Of a stretch of 64,000 bases of DNA, positions 60,101 to 60,748 are shown piece by piece. Positions within the stretch are counted from its first letter, which is position 1; every line of letters starts with the position of its first letter. Both the position numbers and the translations under genes were made by a program. The stretch spans positions 38,998,019 through 39,062,018 of the forward strand of contig CM049306.1 in assembly GCA_026874595.1 (NCBI GenBank), written 5' to 3'. The stretch is from Sipunculus nudus (lineage: Eukaryota > Annelida > Sipuncula > Golfingiida > Sipunculidae). The notes beneath the pieces were generated by a model that saw only the letters and a list, made by a program, of their open reading frames with translations, was not told the origin of the DNA and did no database searches.

Positions 60101-60748
60101 ATTAGAATAGGCCCCTTAAATGTAGAAACGTTTGTATCTATTGGACTAGATAACCTTGATGTGGCACTACGAAAGTATCTATAGATTAATGTGAAGACTA
60201 GAAAACAGTTCAGATAAATCATAAGATGTCTATATGGCAACCGGAAGTCTGGAGATCTTTAAAAAGTCAGCTATACTCGCATACCCCAAACCAGGGATGA
60301 TTACCTTGTCTGTTTGAAGATTGGTGGCATTTAAACTGTTGGTAATTGGTATGCATTCATGAAATGACTGTTTTTAATGCAAATATATTCTCATTGTATT
60401 CTTTTATAAATGTTTTTTACCTGAAATAAAAAAAAATAAAAAATACCTTGATGTGATTTTTCCTACCTGACTTCAGGCGTTGGGTTAATCCTTCTTTTCT
60501 TTTGTTATTGACAGGAGCAGCGTGACAGACAGCTCACCATGATGAAGGAGCGTGTGGCCCGTGTACGATATGAGCGCACACAGACCATGAAGGATGGAGG
60601 CCAGAAGGGTAAACGTTTTGGTGACCTGTTGGATGAGAATGAGGCAGAGGGTATGTCGGAAAACGAGAAGATGCAGCTAGCAGCCAAGCGGATGCAGGAG
60701 AAGTTTAAACAGGAGGAGGAGGATGTCAAATCAGGCAAAAAGAAAACT
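1578..60748 (+). CDS. Gene model: large tandem-cassette coiled-coil protein, 43 exons, open at both ends
   Basis: All coding blocks below belong to one spliced gene. Every intron is GT...AG, every exon is open in one frame, and all outgoing and incoming phases agree, giving 7,268 bp (2,422 complete codons) with no stop. The product is rich in E, K, R, Q, L and A and is predicted to be almost wholly helical or coiled coil; I see no signal peptide, membrane segment or enzyme motif. Residues of about 55-389, 390-795, 796-1204, 1205-1622 and 1623-2097 are five successive copies of a cassette of about 405-475 residues, followed by a degenerate tail (2098-2422). Introns range from 164 bp to 4.4 kb. 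I do not recognise the family; automatic annotation would probably say trichohyalin-like, which would reflect composition only. A structural, cytoskeletal or scaffold role is inference. True start and stop probably lie outside the window. Confidence 0.9.
2209..2331. repeat. 20-bp minisatellite, about 6 units
   Basis: Six head-to-tail units of the type CTGATATTTCTGATATGCAG within the first intron, with later units diverging (CTGTTATTTCTTATATACTG). Confidence 0.9.
2931..3165 (+). CDS. Exon 2 (cassette 1, sub-motifs c and d)
   Basis: Acceptor CTCTTGCAG|CT, donor GAGAG|GTATGG; starts in phase 1 and ends in phase 2. LLADLFERYEEERAGIRNLL is sub-motif c, and ETFASAAIAAGLAERPQQ is the FDAAAIxLGLAER block (d). 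The phase-2 donor after block d is shared by all five cassettes. Confidence 0.92.
3166..3790. other. Intron 2, nothing recognised
   Basis: AT-rich intron. I see no repeat, RNA gene or coding block in it. Confidence 0.6.
3791..3974 (+). CDS. Exon 3 (cassette 1, sub-motifs e and f)
   Basis: Acceptor TGTCTTTCAG|A, donor AGAGAA|GTAAAG; starts in phase 2 and ends in phase 0. There is no early ATG, so simple ORF scanning misses it. It encodes QEKLATSRLAARKGRK (e) and then MEMQLDVVQEMAKKHTFERE (f), the latter matching LQELERKQQHERE of cassette 4. Confidence 0.92.
4240..4419. repeat. Older repeat (family E), left part
   Basis: Contains CAGTGACCTTGACCTTCATC with AAGGTCA-type half-sites. A similar text resumes at about 6404-6690, on the other side of the element at 4420-6403, suggesting that the latter inserted into it. 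Confidence 0.5.
4420..6403 (+). mobile_element. Helentron-like element (family B) with a 155-bp tandem array
   Basis: It opens TAGCTCAGCCGGCTGAAAGTCA and closes CAGCTGAGCATCATGACCCATGAGTAA-type sequence followed by CTTGTT, as in the copy at 7962-11346. The interior is about nine degenerate units of roughly 155 bp, recognisable by GAAATTAGGTCA...TGACCTATATTCTGCAAGCTA. No protein-coding capacity. Class assignment is inference from the ends. Confidence 0.65.
4591..5901. promoter_or_regulatory. Array of IR3 nuclear-receptor palindromes (AGGTCAnnnTGACCT)
   Basis: Perfect AGGTCAnnnTGACCT palindromes occur at 4962-4976, 5260-5274, 5418-5432, 5731-5745 and 5887-5901. Copies with one mismatch are at 4591-4605, 4925-4939 and 5115-5129, and an IR0 version that has lost its spacer is at 5575-5586. 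The sequence equals the consensus estrogen-response element. Whether any factor binds is unknown; the sites belong to a transposable repeat. Confidence 0.6.
6404..6690. repeat. Older repeat (family E), right part
   Basis: Two stretches carry GTGACCTTGACCT (near 6500 and 6620), as in the block to the left of the inserted element. The stretch is intronic, upstream of exon 4. Confidence 0.45.
6799..6982 (+). CDS. Exon 4 (cassette 1, sub-motif g)
   Basis: Acceptor TTTGTCAG|GTC, donor CAAGAAG|GTAAAG; starts in phase 0 and ends in phase 1. It encodes VLVHLLLGKDSSNAKAAARQ, then HKLSKLTSLCNQRNAWRD and a QQQQ run. This is the diverged linker helix between f and h, equivalent to the LMELTELRRKMLDQGQ region of exon 27. 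Confidence 0.9.
7458..7597 (+). CDS. Exon 5 (cassette 1, sub-motif h)
   Basis: Acceptor TTGCTTCAG|GT, donor ACCAAG|GTATAA; starts in phase 1 and ends in phase 0. ASILADLQQRQDEEF is the LLADLQxKQD block (h). The phase-0 donor about 12 residues after this block recurs in all five cassettes. Confidence 0.93.
7695..7770 (+). repeat. tRNA-like SINE fragment
   Basis: A box-A-like GTGGTGTAGGC and a box-B-like AAGTTTGAACCCC at tRNA spacing. It is too degenerate for a tRNA gene. Confidence 0.5.
7962..9985 (+). repeat. Tandem array, about 6 units of about 337 bp
   Basis: The phrase (G)CACAAATCGTAACGACTGGACCTAGAA recurs near 8033, 8372, 8707, 9044, 9382 and 9729. Each unit also contains GAAATTAGGTCTCTGTTACCC, CATATTGATCATGAG and a CAGACTGGTGGCGCCACCTG palindrome. 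Confidence 0.85.
9993..10020. repeat. 28-bp imperfect palindrome at an internal element boundary
   Basis: TATCCGC and GCGGATA flank AAAAC...GTTTT, a near-perfect hairpin. Repeat content changes abruptly here, from the 337-bp units to a different text shared with 24478-25035, so it probably marks the end of a second element. Confidence 0.6.
11976..12187 (+). CDS. Exon 6 (cassette 1 end, cassette 2 start; i and a)
   Basis: Acceptor TTTAAATACAG|TCT, donor GGACAG|GTTAGT; starts in phase 0 and ends in phase 2. MVDNIAFVVLGAFQ is block i, and ALEEKYDVLRNVM is the start of block a (KYDALRDKL in other copies). The exon continues through GGAWDR, equivalent to the GEREW position, so the junction between i and a2 is fused here compared with cassettes 3-5. 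Confidence 0.92.
12533..12647 (+). CDS. Exon 7 (cassette 2, sub-motif a)
   Basis: Acceptor TTTATTTTAG|A, donor AATCAG|GTCAGG; starts in phase 2 and ends in phase 0. LSNEERERLMNKKEAEEKSL and then DGRLEEMAKI match LSEEERQRRL...KWDELSKLL of exons 14-15. Confidence 0.92.
12790..13099 (+). mobile_element. TTAA-flanked MITE, 3' portion
   Basis: Shares GGAAACATTTTGTATTCAGCC and ...TTTATGTGCCT|TTAA (13096-13099) with the copies at 30951-31454 and 41219-41222. The left end is not clear, so the start is approximate. Confidence 0.55.
13320..13446 (+). CDS. Exon 8 (cassette 2, sub-motif b)
   Basis: Acceptor TTCTTTTAG|GAA, donor CAAATG|GTATGT; starts in phase 0 and ends in phase 1. ELGSLRAFLGEDRAEYSRRV aligns with ALRKLMGDHRAEYDRKLKER in cassette 3, including the shared RAEY. 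Confidence 0.92.
13447..16062. other. Intron 8: CpG-richer patch, MITE remnant, SINE
   Basis: 13600-14330 is richer in CpG than surrounding introns (e.g. GTCGTAGGTAAAGGTCG, GAGTCGCGGTCACC, CATTGGACCGGTC), and CTGCCATCATGGCC (YY1-like) lies near 14751. A remnant of the 49339/59424 MITE lies near 15210-15265, and a SINE follows at 15500-15870. No coding sequence. Confidence 0.45.
15500..15870 (+). repeat. SINE copy 1 (tRNA-derived family)
   Basis: Shares an ordered text with 30205-30560: GGGCTCA.A.CTGG.AGATT head, GTGAGATTTTCACTGTCAGCC, AATGGGAAGGCT, CTCACAAA..AGTGC.

and a CTGCAGAT tail. The tRNA-like head is worn. Confidence 0.65.
16063..16309 (+). CDS. Exon 9 (cassette 2, sub-motifs c and d)
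   Basis: Acceptor: a T-rich tract ending TTTTTAG|AT; donor ATCAG|GTCAGA. Starts in phase 1 and ends in phase 2. LLADLANRFVSERDAIMGFL is c and ITFDAASYSVGLIERIQA is d. Blocks c and d lie in one exon, as in cassettes 1 and 5. Confidence 0.93.
17266..17390 (+). CDS. Exon 10 (cassette 2, sub-motif e)
   Basis: Acceptor TGTTGTTCAG|G, donor CCACAG|GTAAGA; starts in phase 2 and ends in phase 1. QHSLAKLRLKLWEKRQA matches the QLAKxRLxAxR block; the exon ends in a short acidic and Pro-rich linker (EPEEKTPPATG). Confidence 0.9.
17994..19169 (+). mobile_element. Dispersed element family A, forward copy
   Basis: Begins GCGAACCTGTGAGCTTATGC, contains repeated units ending CAAGACTGGGGGTGCCACC, and ends AGGCCTGAAGGCCTTGTT with CTTGTT at 19164-19169. 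The copy at 608-1270 is its inverse. Confidence 0.7.
19365..19568 (+). CDS. Exon 11 (cassette 2, sub-motifs f and g)
   Basis: Acceptor CTGCTGCAG|GT, donor GATCCAG|GTTAGC; starts in phase 1 and ends in phase 1. WQEALLHEMKKVHREEWEIY is f, followed by MPEREKQTRLSELYAKYQRL (g). Confidence 0.92.
20560..21000. promoter_or_regulatory. CpG-richer intronic patch with a CTCF-like site
   Basis: Intron 11 is AT-rich, but this patch has frequent CpG (e.g. CGCTTCAAGCGCCGCTTG) and ACACCAGATGGCAG at 20656-20669, 13 of 14 positions to the CTCF consensus CCASYAGRKGGCRS. An internal promoter, enhancer or insulator is possible; this is inference from composition only. Confidence 0.3.
21295..21485 (+). CDS. Exon 12 (cassette 2, sub-motif h)
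   Basis: Acceptor ATAATTTAG|GA, donor AAAATG|GTTTGT; starts in phase 1 and ends in phase 0. EEAAAIRLTQKK resembles EAAAIRLEILK of exon 28, and TVVALLTEIQDQQD is a diverged LLADLQxKQD block. Confidence 0.9.
21486..22972. other. Intron 12, nothing recognised
   Basis: About 1.5 kb of AT-rich sequence without a repeat, RNA gene or coding block that I can identify. Confidence 0.55.
22973..23098 (+). CDS. Exon 13 (cassette 2, sub-motif i)
   Basis: Acceptor GTATTGACAG|AGT, donor CTCAAG|GTCACA; starts in phase 0 and ends in phase 0. ARRNEAAENVLIVLTRFEGA aligns with WAENVGTIVFGQ of cassette 3. Confidence 0.9.
23150..23330. repeat. Degenerate mariner-type MITE
   Basis: The left end TACAGTAAACCTTGAAATTTGACC and the right end GGTGGTCTCTAAACAAAGATGG...AAGTTTTAC resemble the TACAGTGAAACCTGTCT-type terminal repeats at 31745, 40577 and 50423. 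Confidence 0.45.
23514..24060 (+). mobile_element. Dispersed element family A, 5' portion
   Basis: Begins TTTAGCGAACCTGTGAGCTTATGCG, followed by a short CGTGYRTC tandem (CATCGTGCGTCGTGTGTCG), then the same text as 18060-18480 with TTGGTGGTGCCACC. Confidence 0.65.
24330..24397. repeat. TGTCTAGACA palindromic mini-array
   Basis: TCTAGA occurs three times, alternating with ACAATGTCTAGATG, giving overlapping short palindromes within about 65 bp. Confidence 0.7.
24478..25035 (+). mobile_element. Dispersed element 3' portion (shared with 10126-11100)
   Basis: GTCACATGTGAACTG, GACCTCTGACCTTTC and TATCTCGGGAACCGTTTGACC match the second module of the 7962-11346 element. It ends CATTAGGCCTGTAGGCCTTGTT with CTTGTT at 25030-25035, as in family A, so the two families recombine or share modules. 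Confidence 0.6.
25258..25562 (+). repeat. tRNA-derived SINE
   Basis: Box A TGGTTAAGGTG (25280-25290) and box B GAGTTCGAATCC (25315-25326) form a clear tRNA-like pol III promoter. A body of unrelated sequence follows, ending in CAACAGACTTTACC. It lies 20 bp upstream of the exon 14 acceptor. The tRNA-like cloverleaf is not convincing enough to call a tRNA gene. Confidence 0.8.
25584..25740 (+). CDS. Exon 14 (cassette 3, sub-motif a)
   Basis: Acceptor AATATTCCAG|GCC, donor AGAGAAG|GTATGA; starts in phase 0 and ends in phase 1. ALEDKYDALRDKLLLEAL, then GESEWNKLSEEERQRRL and KLAERRLRREG: the clearest version of block a. Confidence 0.95.
26305..26448 (+). CDS. Exon 15 (cassette 3, sub-motif b)
   Basis: Acceptor GCTGTCATAG|GG, donor GAAGAAG|GTAAGG; starts in phase 1 and ends in phase 1. 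KWDELSKLLGEG completes block a; ALRKLMGDHRAEY and RLARRQKRIEEG form block b. Confidence 0.93.
26495..27002 (+). mobile_element. Dispersed element family C
   Basis: Units of the type TGATGGATTTTCATAAAACTCAC...AATATCTCACTCAAGTTC..AAAATCCA..AATATTTAATGAGG. It ends with the hairpin CACCATTTGTGGTG (26981-26994) and CTTGTT (26997-27002). Other copies are near 29420, 39010, 46405 and 47571. Confidence 0.7.
27003..27593 (+). mobile_element. Dispersed element family D
   Basis: Directly abuts the end of the family C copy. It contains three units of about 112-150 bp marked by GCAGCATTGATGCA (near 27131, 27243 and 27391) and ends GAACATGCTAGATCTGTTC...CCCTTGTT. Confidence 0.65.
27906..28043 (+). CDS. 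Exon 16 (cassette 3, acidic insert and sub-motif c)
   Basis: Acceptor GATGTGACAG|GG, donor CTGAGG|GTAAGT; starts in phase 1 and ends in phase 1. An Asp-rich insert (LDPDDDEDSGIDEMDGDGEE), seen only in this copy, precedes NIFEALHGRYEDEKDALMAR (c). Confidence 0.94.
28667..28820 (+). CDS. Exon 17 (cassette 3, sub-motif d)
   Basis: Acceptor GGTTTGCAG|GA, donor GAAAG|GTAAGA; starts in phase 1 and ends in phase 2. QAELVRLRRERRRAQ and then DNFDSAAMTIGLAERQQA, a canonical block d with the conserved phase-2 donor. Confidence 0.95.
29420..29536 (+). mobile_element. Family C fragment (3' end)
   Basis: TTATCTTGCTTGAGTTAGAATATTGGCAAAATCCACACATATTTAATAAG-type text, then GCACCATTTGCAGTGC hairpin and CTTGTT at 29531-29536. 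Confidence 0.65.
29730..30200 (+). mobile_element. 3' end of a CR1/L2-like LINE
   Basis: One frame reads SAAPAIWKKLQEYM and then SINTFKVL, matching the usual C-terminus of such reverse transcriptases (xAAPxxWNxLP...SxxxFKxxLK). It ends downstream with GCGCTTTATAAATTTGATAAACTATAAAC, typical of CR1/L2-type 3' tails. Truncated and inactive. Confidence 0.65.
30205..30565 (+). repeat. SINE copy 2 (same family as 15500-15870)
   Basis: The tRNA-like head has a box-A-like region around GGTATAGGAGTAGAGCA and a box-B-like GAGTTCAAATTTC. The shared body has GGTGAGATTTTTCACAGTCAGCC and TGGGAAGACTTGG, with a tail at TAAGCAAGCATTAAATAAAA. Confidence 0.7.
30619..30751 (+). CDS. Exon 18 (cassette 3, sub-motif e)
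   Basis: Acceptor CTGTTTGAAG|G, donor CTACAG|GTGAGA; starts in phase 2 and ends in phase 0. QEQLAKARLAALRTKKS followed by a lysine-rich run (DKKRKQ) that could act as a basic localisation signal (inference). Confidence 0.92.
30752..31740. repeat. Purine-rich degenerate minisatellite, interrupted by a MITE
   Basis: Units of about 35-45 bp of the type GAGAGGAAAGGTGTGAAAATATCTA occur at 30752-30950 and again at 31455-31740. The TTAA-flanked MITE at 30951-31454 sits between them. Confidence 0.6.
30951..31454 (+). mobile_element. TTAA-flanked MITE (piggyBac-like), complete copy
   Basis: TTAA at both ends (30951-30954 and 31451-31454); the left terminus AGGGGCCCAATCACC and the right terminus ...TGATTATGTCCCT are imperfect inverted repeats. 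TTAA target sites are characteristic of piggyBac-type transposition; the assignment is inferred from that. Confidence 0.7.
31745..33043. mobile_element. 1.3-kb non-autonomous mariner-type element
   Basis: The left end TACAGTGAAAACTGGTCTAA and right end GTCCGCTTTAGACAAGTTTCACTGTA are inverted copies with TA at the tips. The interior repeats motifs such as CTCACT..GCGGACA. No transposase frame survives. Confidence 0.65.
33707..33884 (+). CDS. Exon 19 (cassette 3, sub-motifs f and g)
   Basis: Acceptor TCTACATAG|GAT, donor CCCAG|GTATAG; starts in phase 0 and ends in phase 1. DVIMKRLDESHEQERELLAN is f; MSQLERADKLEQLKDKR is g. Confidence 0.93.
34520..34713 (+). CDS. Exon 20 (cassette 3, sub-motif h)
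   Basis: Acceptor CCTACCACAG|AG, donor GATAAG|GTAACA; starts in phase 1 and ends in phase 0. VSLMADLQEQQDREAAAY is block h, preceded by an acidic helix. Confidence 0.94.
34838..35150 (-). repeat. SINE-like element, reverse orientation (tentative)
   Basis: AAAGGTAAAGTTGGGGTTTAA at the left resembles the inverse of the tail at 25535-25562, and GGGACACGAAGCCACAACC near 35125 resembles an inverted box B. Confidence 0.4.
35575..35766 (+). CDS. Exon 21 (cassette 3 end, cassette 4 start; i and a)
   Basis: Acceptor ATTATTTTCAG|GAT, donor CAACAG|GTACTA; starts in phase 0 and ends in phase 0. WAENVGTIVFGQQSN is i; ALDAKYDALRDKLLAEAL begins the next cassette. Confidence 0.95.
35985..36316. mobile_element. 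Mariner-derived element with rearranged transposase remnant
   Basis: Ends TACAAGGTGTGTCTGAAA and TTTTCAGACACACCTCGTA are inverted repeats with TA tips. On the minus strand (about 36090-36000) a frame reads LPDLAPCDFFLF, the catalytic-core motif of mariner transposases. On the plus strand (about 36098-36250) frames read FEGVEAIKRAITMELRGIP and WQRRMEKCI..KGGYFEG, the C-terminus, with one frameshift. The two pieces are in opposite orientations. Inactive. Confidence 0.7.
36330..36412 (-). repeat. tRNA-like SINE head, reverse
   Basis: On the minus strand GTGGCCTAGTGGTTAAGGC is a box-A-like tRNA head, with a worn box B after it. Confidence 0.5.
36891..37014 (+). CDS. Exon 22 (cassette 4, sub-motif a)
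   Basis: Acceptor TTCTGCTCAG|GTT, donor TACTTG|GTATGA; starts in phase 0 and ends in phase 1. VGEREWAKMSEQERQRRL and then KERQLRRDGKMDEAAELL. Confidence 0.95.
37880..38280 (+). mobile_element. Truncated family B element
   Basis: CAGGGCACAAATCATAA, GAAATTAGGTCACTTTGACCTTTAT (perfect IR3 site at 38032-38046) and a 3' end CATGGCCCATGGGCCA corresponding to the hairpin of family B, but without a clean CTTGTT. Confidence 0.6.
39010..39456 (+). mobile_element. Family C element, degenerate
   Basis: CCGTCCATCTGTCAGTCAGTTAA, TGATGGATTTTGACGAAAATTCACC and ATTTAATGAGGTCAGAGGTCG; the terminal hairpin is worn. Confidence 0.6.
39797..39910 (+). CDS. Exon 23 (cassette 4, sub-motif b)
   Basis: Acceptor ATCTTTCAG|GG, donor GCTGCAG|GTATGT; starts in phase 1 and ends in phase 1. 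ALQNMMGLSKEEQQRKLQER and then NKRKERRAAG, very close to exon 1. Confidence 0.94.
40150..40377 (+). promoter_or_regulatory. Very long pyrimidine-rich tract before the exon 24 acceptor
   Basis: More than 200 nt rich in T with C (TTCTTCTGTTTTCTTCT and similar) runs up to TTTTTTGTCAG|GA. It is far longer than the usual polypyrimidine tract and may be partly simple repeat. Confidence 0.6.
40378..40493 (+). CDS. Exon 24 (cassette 4, start of sub-motif c)
   Basis: Acceptor TTTTTGTCAG|GA, preceded by an unusually long pyrimidine-rich tract (about 40150-40377); donor GATAAA|GTAAGG. Starts in phase 1 and ends in phase 0. An acidic stretch leads into NILLDLVHQHDK, the first half of block c. Confidence 0.93.
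40577..40695. mobile_element. Short mariner-type MITE
   Basis: TACAGTGGAACCTGTCTGGTTGACCACC at the left and GTGGTCTTATATTATTACACAATGTTCACTGTA at the right; a compact foldback of the same class as 31745-33043. Confidence 0.65.
40850..41222 (+). mobile_element. TTAA-flanked MITE abutting exon 25
   Basis: GGAAACTTTTGTATTTAGCC and TTGTTTATGTGCCT|TTAA match the 3' ends at 13099 and 31454. The terminal TTAA is 41219-41222 and is followed at once by the AG of the exon 25 acceptor. The left end is not clear. Confidence 0.65.
41225..41397 (+). CDS. Exon 25 (cassette 4, sub-motifs c and d)
   Basis: Acceptor GTGCCTTTAAAG|GAG; this is the terminus of a TTAA-flanked MITE (TTAA at 41219-41222) plus the AG. 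Donor AAAGC|GTATGT; starts in phase 0 and ends in phase 2. EKEELMKGL finishes c; QLELSRLRREQRRAK and EKFDAAAIALGLAKEGEK form d. Confidence 0.94.
41935..42136 (+). CDS. Exon 26 (cassette 4, sub-motifs e and f)
   Basis: Acceptor AAAATACAG|G, donor CTACAG|GTACTG; starts in phase 2 and ends in phase 0. RQEALARQRLEARRNRKS is e; EVVLQELERKQQHEREVFL is f. Confidence 0.94.
42512..42864. mobile_element. Foldback MITE, about 350 bp
   Basis: GGGGTGTTAAGGGGTAAGTCC...GAAGGAGGGGTG at the left is inverted at the right as CACCCCTCTTTCACTATAACTGGACTGACCCATTAACACCCC. A solitary arm occurs at 58164-58215. Confidence 0.75.
43775..43930 (+). CDS. Exon 27 (cassette 4, sub-motif g)
   Basis: Acceptor GAATTGCAG|GTG, donor CTCAAG|GTGAGG; starts in phase 0 and ends in phase 0. 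KLDAEARKDRLMELTELRRK and then LDQGQISEKEHTEILK. The downstream intron is the shortest in the gene (164 bp). Confidence 0.94.
44095..44250 (+). CDS. Exon 28 (cassette 4, sub-motif h)
   Basis: Acceptor TTTTTTGTAG|GAG, donor GAGGAG|GTAAAT; starts in phase 0 and ends in phase 0. EAAAIRLEILKIEKEE and then VSLLADFQEKQDQEM. Confidence 0.94.
44470..44680. repeat. Degenerate tandem repeat, about 65-bp units
   Basis: Three loosely similar units beginning TTTCATTTCAGGGCAGTG, TTTCATTCAGGGTGGTG and TTTGGTTCATGGGTATTG. Confidence 0.4.
44951..45148 (+). CDS. Exon 29 (cassette 4 end, cassette 5 start; i and a)
   Basis: Acceptor TAAATACAG|GAC, donor GCGGAG|GTGAGG; starts in phase 0 and ends in phase 0. EKWLTNVASVLLEEEK is i; LLEQKYDALRDKLLAE opens cassette 5. 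The donor lies five residues earlier than in exon 21, so this boundary has shifted. Confidence 0.95.
45280..45796 (-). mobile_element. TTAA-flanked MITE, reverse copy
   Basis: TTAA at 45280-45283 and 45793-45796, with termini GGGACAATCC and ...GATTAGATCCCT. The interior matches the inverse of 30951-31454 (e.g. CAATAGTTTCCCCACAAAACC). Confidence 0.65.
45924..46086 (+). CDS. Exon 30 (cassette 5, sub-motif a)
   Basis: Acceptor CCTTTCTAG|GCT, donor GGATG|GTACGT; starts in phase 0 and ends in phase 1. ALMKQVGEREWARMSERDRQ and then RKLREEGRYDEAAALLG. Confidence 0.95.
46405..46904 (+). mobile_element. Family C element
   Basis: Three units with TTTAATGAGGTCAGAGGTCA; a perfect DR1 (AGGTCAGAGGTCA) lies at 46568-46580 and a one-mismatch copy at 46714-46726. 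Ends CTTGTT at 46899-46904. Confidence 0.7.
46988..47175 (+). CDS. Exon 31 (cassette 5, sub-motif b and acidic linker)
   Basis: Acceptor TTGTTACCCAG|AG, donor AAAAAG|GTCAGT; starts in phase 1 and ends in phase 0. ELQKSLGETKAEQKRRLEAR is b, followed by LQRRKELLAERGAKG and a Glu-rich linker (ILEEEEAEQEAAEG). Confidence 0.94.
47571..48090 (+). mobile_element. Family C element, well preserved
   Basis: Begins near GGGACATATTATGCTATATCC and ends GCACCATTTGCAGTGC then CTTGTT (48085-48090). A perfect DR1 lies at 47742-47754. Confidence 0.75.
48417..48637 (+). CDS. Exon 32 (cassette 5, sub-motifs c and d)
   Basis: Acceptor TTCTGTTTTAG|AAC, donor GCAAA|GTGAGT; starts in phase 0 and ends in phase 2. 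NILESLQNHFEDEKDRLLAQ is c; EKFDAAAILITMATERDE is d. Confidence 0.95.
49098..49291 (+). CDS. Exon 33 (cassette 5, sub-motif e)
   Basis: Acceptor ATAAAACAG|C, donor GAGAAAG|GTCAGG; starts in phase 2 and ends in phase 1. RQRQLAKERLEAKKRKR is e, ending in a basic cluster, then LPSVEEDEKQMINQL. A MITE begins less than 60 bp downstream of the donor. Confidence 0.93.
49339..49650. mobile_element. MITE with AAGGTTTGGTTCTCAGGCA ends, copy 1
   Basis: The left end AAGGTTTGGTTCTCAGGCA and right end TGCCTGAGAACCATACCTT are inverted with one mismatch. Inside are G and A/T runs. It starts less than 60 bp after the exon 33 donor. Confidence 0.8.
49796..49935 (+). CDS. Exon 34 (cassette 5, sub-motif f)
   Basis: Acceptor ATTATCTAG|AT, donor ACACAG|GTAATA; starts in phase 1 and ends in phase 0. 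HETILSEMERKQNRERDLLL is a canonical block f. Confidence 0.94.
50423..50600. mobile_element. Degenerate mariner-type MITE
   Basis: TACAGTAAAACCAGTGTATTAAGAC at the left; GTGGTCTTATTAGACATGTGGTC at the right; same class as 40577-40695. Confidence 0.5.
50618..50816 (+). CDS. Exon 35 (cassette 5, sub-motif g)
   Basis: Acceptor TTTATTACAG|GAA, donor TTACAAG|GTCAGT; starts in phase 0 and ends in phase 1. ELKMHLEMLRQERTKWRNKS and then QSRSEQFKLLTKAMVYRLQ. Longer than g in other copies, which accounts for part of the greater length of cassette 5. Confidence 0.93.
51236..51312 (+). repeat. tRNA-like SINE fragment
   Basis: AGCTGGTAGGTTAAGTGGATAGTGC (box-A-like) and GATGGTTTAAATTCCAGC (box-B-like). 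Confidence 0.45.
51498..51677. mobile_element. 180-bp foldback element
   Basis: CACCAGGGCTGG (51498-51509) and CCAGCCCTGGTG (51666-51677) are perfect 12-bp terminal inverted repeats; a second inner pair is CAGACCAAT / ATTGGTCTG. Confidence 0.75.
51714..52185. mobile_element. TTAA-flanked MITE with long terminal repeats
   Basis: TTAA at 51714-51717 and 52182-52185. The termini AAAGGAGCCCAATCACCTATC and (inverse of right) AAAGGTGCCCATTCACCTGCC match over about 20 bp with four mismatches. The interior differs from the other TTAA copies. Confidence 0.75.
52293..52435 (+). CDS. Exon 36 (cassette 5, sub-motif h)
   Basis: Acceptor TACTTTCCAG|TT, donor AAACAG|GTACAC; starts in phase 1 and ends in phase 0. 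EICVALLADLQLKQEAENN is block h. Confidence 0.94.
53153..53369 (+). CDS. Exon 37 (cassette 5 end; i and acidic coiled coil)
   Basis: Acceptor ACTGTAACAG|GAT, donor AATAATG|GTATTA; starts in phase 0 and ends in phase 1. REGWVDNLANTIFTMLGDPG is i. Where cassettes 3-5 would begin KYDALRDKL there is instead a Glu-rich helix (EQREKELEQELEQEKEE), marking the end of the regular cassettes. Confidence 0.93.
54128..54177. repeat. (TA)n microsatellite
   Basis: About 24 uninterrupted TA units ending 40 nt upstream of the exon 38 acceptor. Confidence 0.97.
54217..54302 (+). CDS. Exon 38 (C-terminal tail)
   Basis: Acceptor TTCCTGCAG|TC, only 40 nt after a (TA)n tract; donor AGGAAA|GTAAGT. Starts in phase 1 and ends in phase 0. 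VKKRRAAGETVDMEAALAEL, a short basic-then-helical segment. Confidence 0.9.
54830..55330. promoter_or_regulatory. CpG-richer patch with YY1-like motifs in intron 38
   Basis: Within an AT-rich 2-kb intron this patch contains many CpGs and three YY1-type motifs: GTGCCGCCATGTG, GACAAGATGGCTCC and CAACCGGCCATTTTAA. Such motifs are common near TATA-less metazoan promoters. Promoter activity is inference. Confidence 0.35.
56160..56254 (+). promoter_or_regulatory. Candidate alternative 5' exon ending in a consensus donor
   Basis: A CpG-rich segment (GGCCGCATCCCGAG, AAGGCCGCGGCGATAAAAAC) ends at TTACG|GTAAGT (donor at 56255), and the exon 39 acceptor is only 91 bp on. It could be a non-coding first exon of a short isoform. 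No transcript evidence is available. Confidence 0.3.
56346..56531 (+). CDS. Exon 39 (C-terminal tail; e- and f-like)
   Basis: Acceptor TATCATCGCAG|GCA, donor AACCTG|GTATGA; starts in phase 0 and ends in phase 0. LLHQRLQARRQAQD (e-like) and then AHELVRLMERTQTFLQDK (f-like). It has an early in-frame ATG (ENM... region), so it could initiate a short isoform if an internal promoter exists (see findings). Confidence 0.92.
56988..57012. repeat. Poly-C/poly-A run
   Basis: About 15 or more C directly followed by about 8 A, in intron 39. Confidence 0.95.
57297..57431 (+). CDS. Exon 40 (C-terminal tail; e-like and Ser/Pro-rich)
   Basis: Acceptor TCATGACCAG|CTT, donor GTACCG|GTAAAA; starts in phase 0 and ends in phase 0. 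LQKRLAARREARRAAAEES and then the only clearly non-helical stretch, EPTSRLHSPMSRPGSMDST, with an SP site and RxxS-type contexts that could be phosphorylated (inference). Confidence 0.92.
57952..58092 (+). CDS. Exon 41 (C-terminal tail)
   Basis: Acceptor ATGTACTTAAG|GTT, donor GAAATC|GTATGT; starts in phase 0 and ends in phase 0. VGLRREKTVLDIDVSEDAKR and then LLHQQKALHKKLTAEQSRQ. Confidence 0.91.
58164..58215. repeat. Solitary arm of the 42512 foldback MITE
   Basis: ACCACCCCTCTATCACTATA and GGACTGACCCATTAACACCCC match the right arm of the element at 42512-42864; no left arm is nearby. Confidence 0.7.
58215..58255 (+). repeat. tRNA-like box-A fragment
   Basis: GTCCTAGTGGTTAGAGTAGG resembles a tRNA D-arm/box A; no box B follows, so it is probably a SINE remnant. 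Confidence 0.35.
58707..58811 (+). CDS. Exon 42 (C-terminal tail; e-like)
   Basis: Acceptor TTCCATTAAAG|TTA, donor CAGCAG|GTAAAC; starts in phase 0 and ends in phase 0. LQKRLEARKGKRDAEAEALF starts at the same motif position and phase as exon 40, evidence of a local exon-pair duplication. Confidence 0.91.
59424..59697. mobile_element. MITE copy 2 (same family as 49339-49650, opposite orientation)
   Basis: AAGGTATGGTTTTCAGGCA and TGCCTGAGAACCATCCCTG are inverted termini. The right half is the inverse of 49339-49440 (GATCATATGACATTTTTATC, CCCACACTGATTTCTGAA). Confidence 0.75.
60515..60748 (+). CDS. Exon 43 (C-terminal tail)
   Basis: Acceptor TTATTGACAG|GAG, donor AAAACT|GTGAGT; starts in phase 0 and ends in phase 0. 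TMMKERVARVRYERTQTMKD, then GKRFGDLLDENEAEG and KMQLAAKRMQEKFKQEEED, ending in SGKKKT. No stop codon, so the gene continues. Confidence 0.92.
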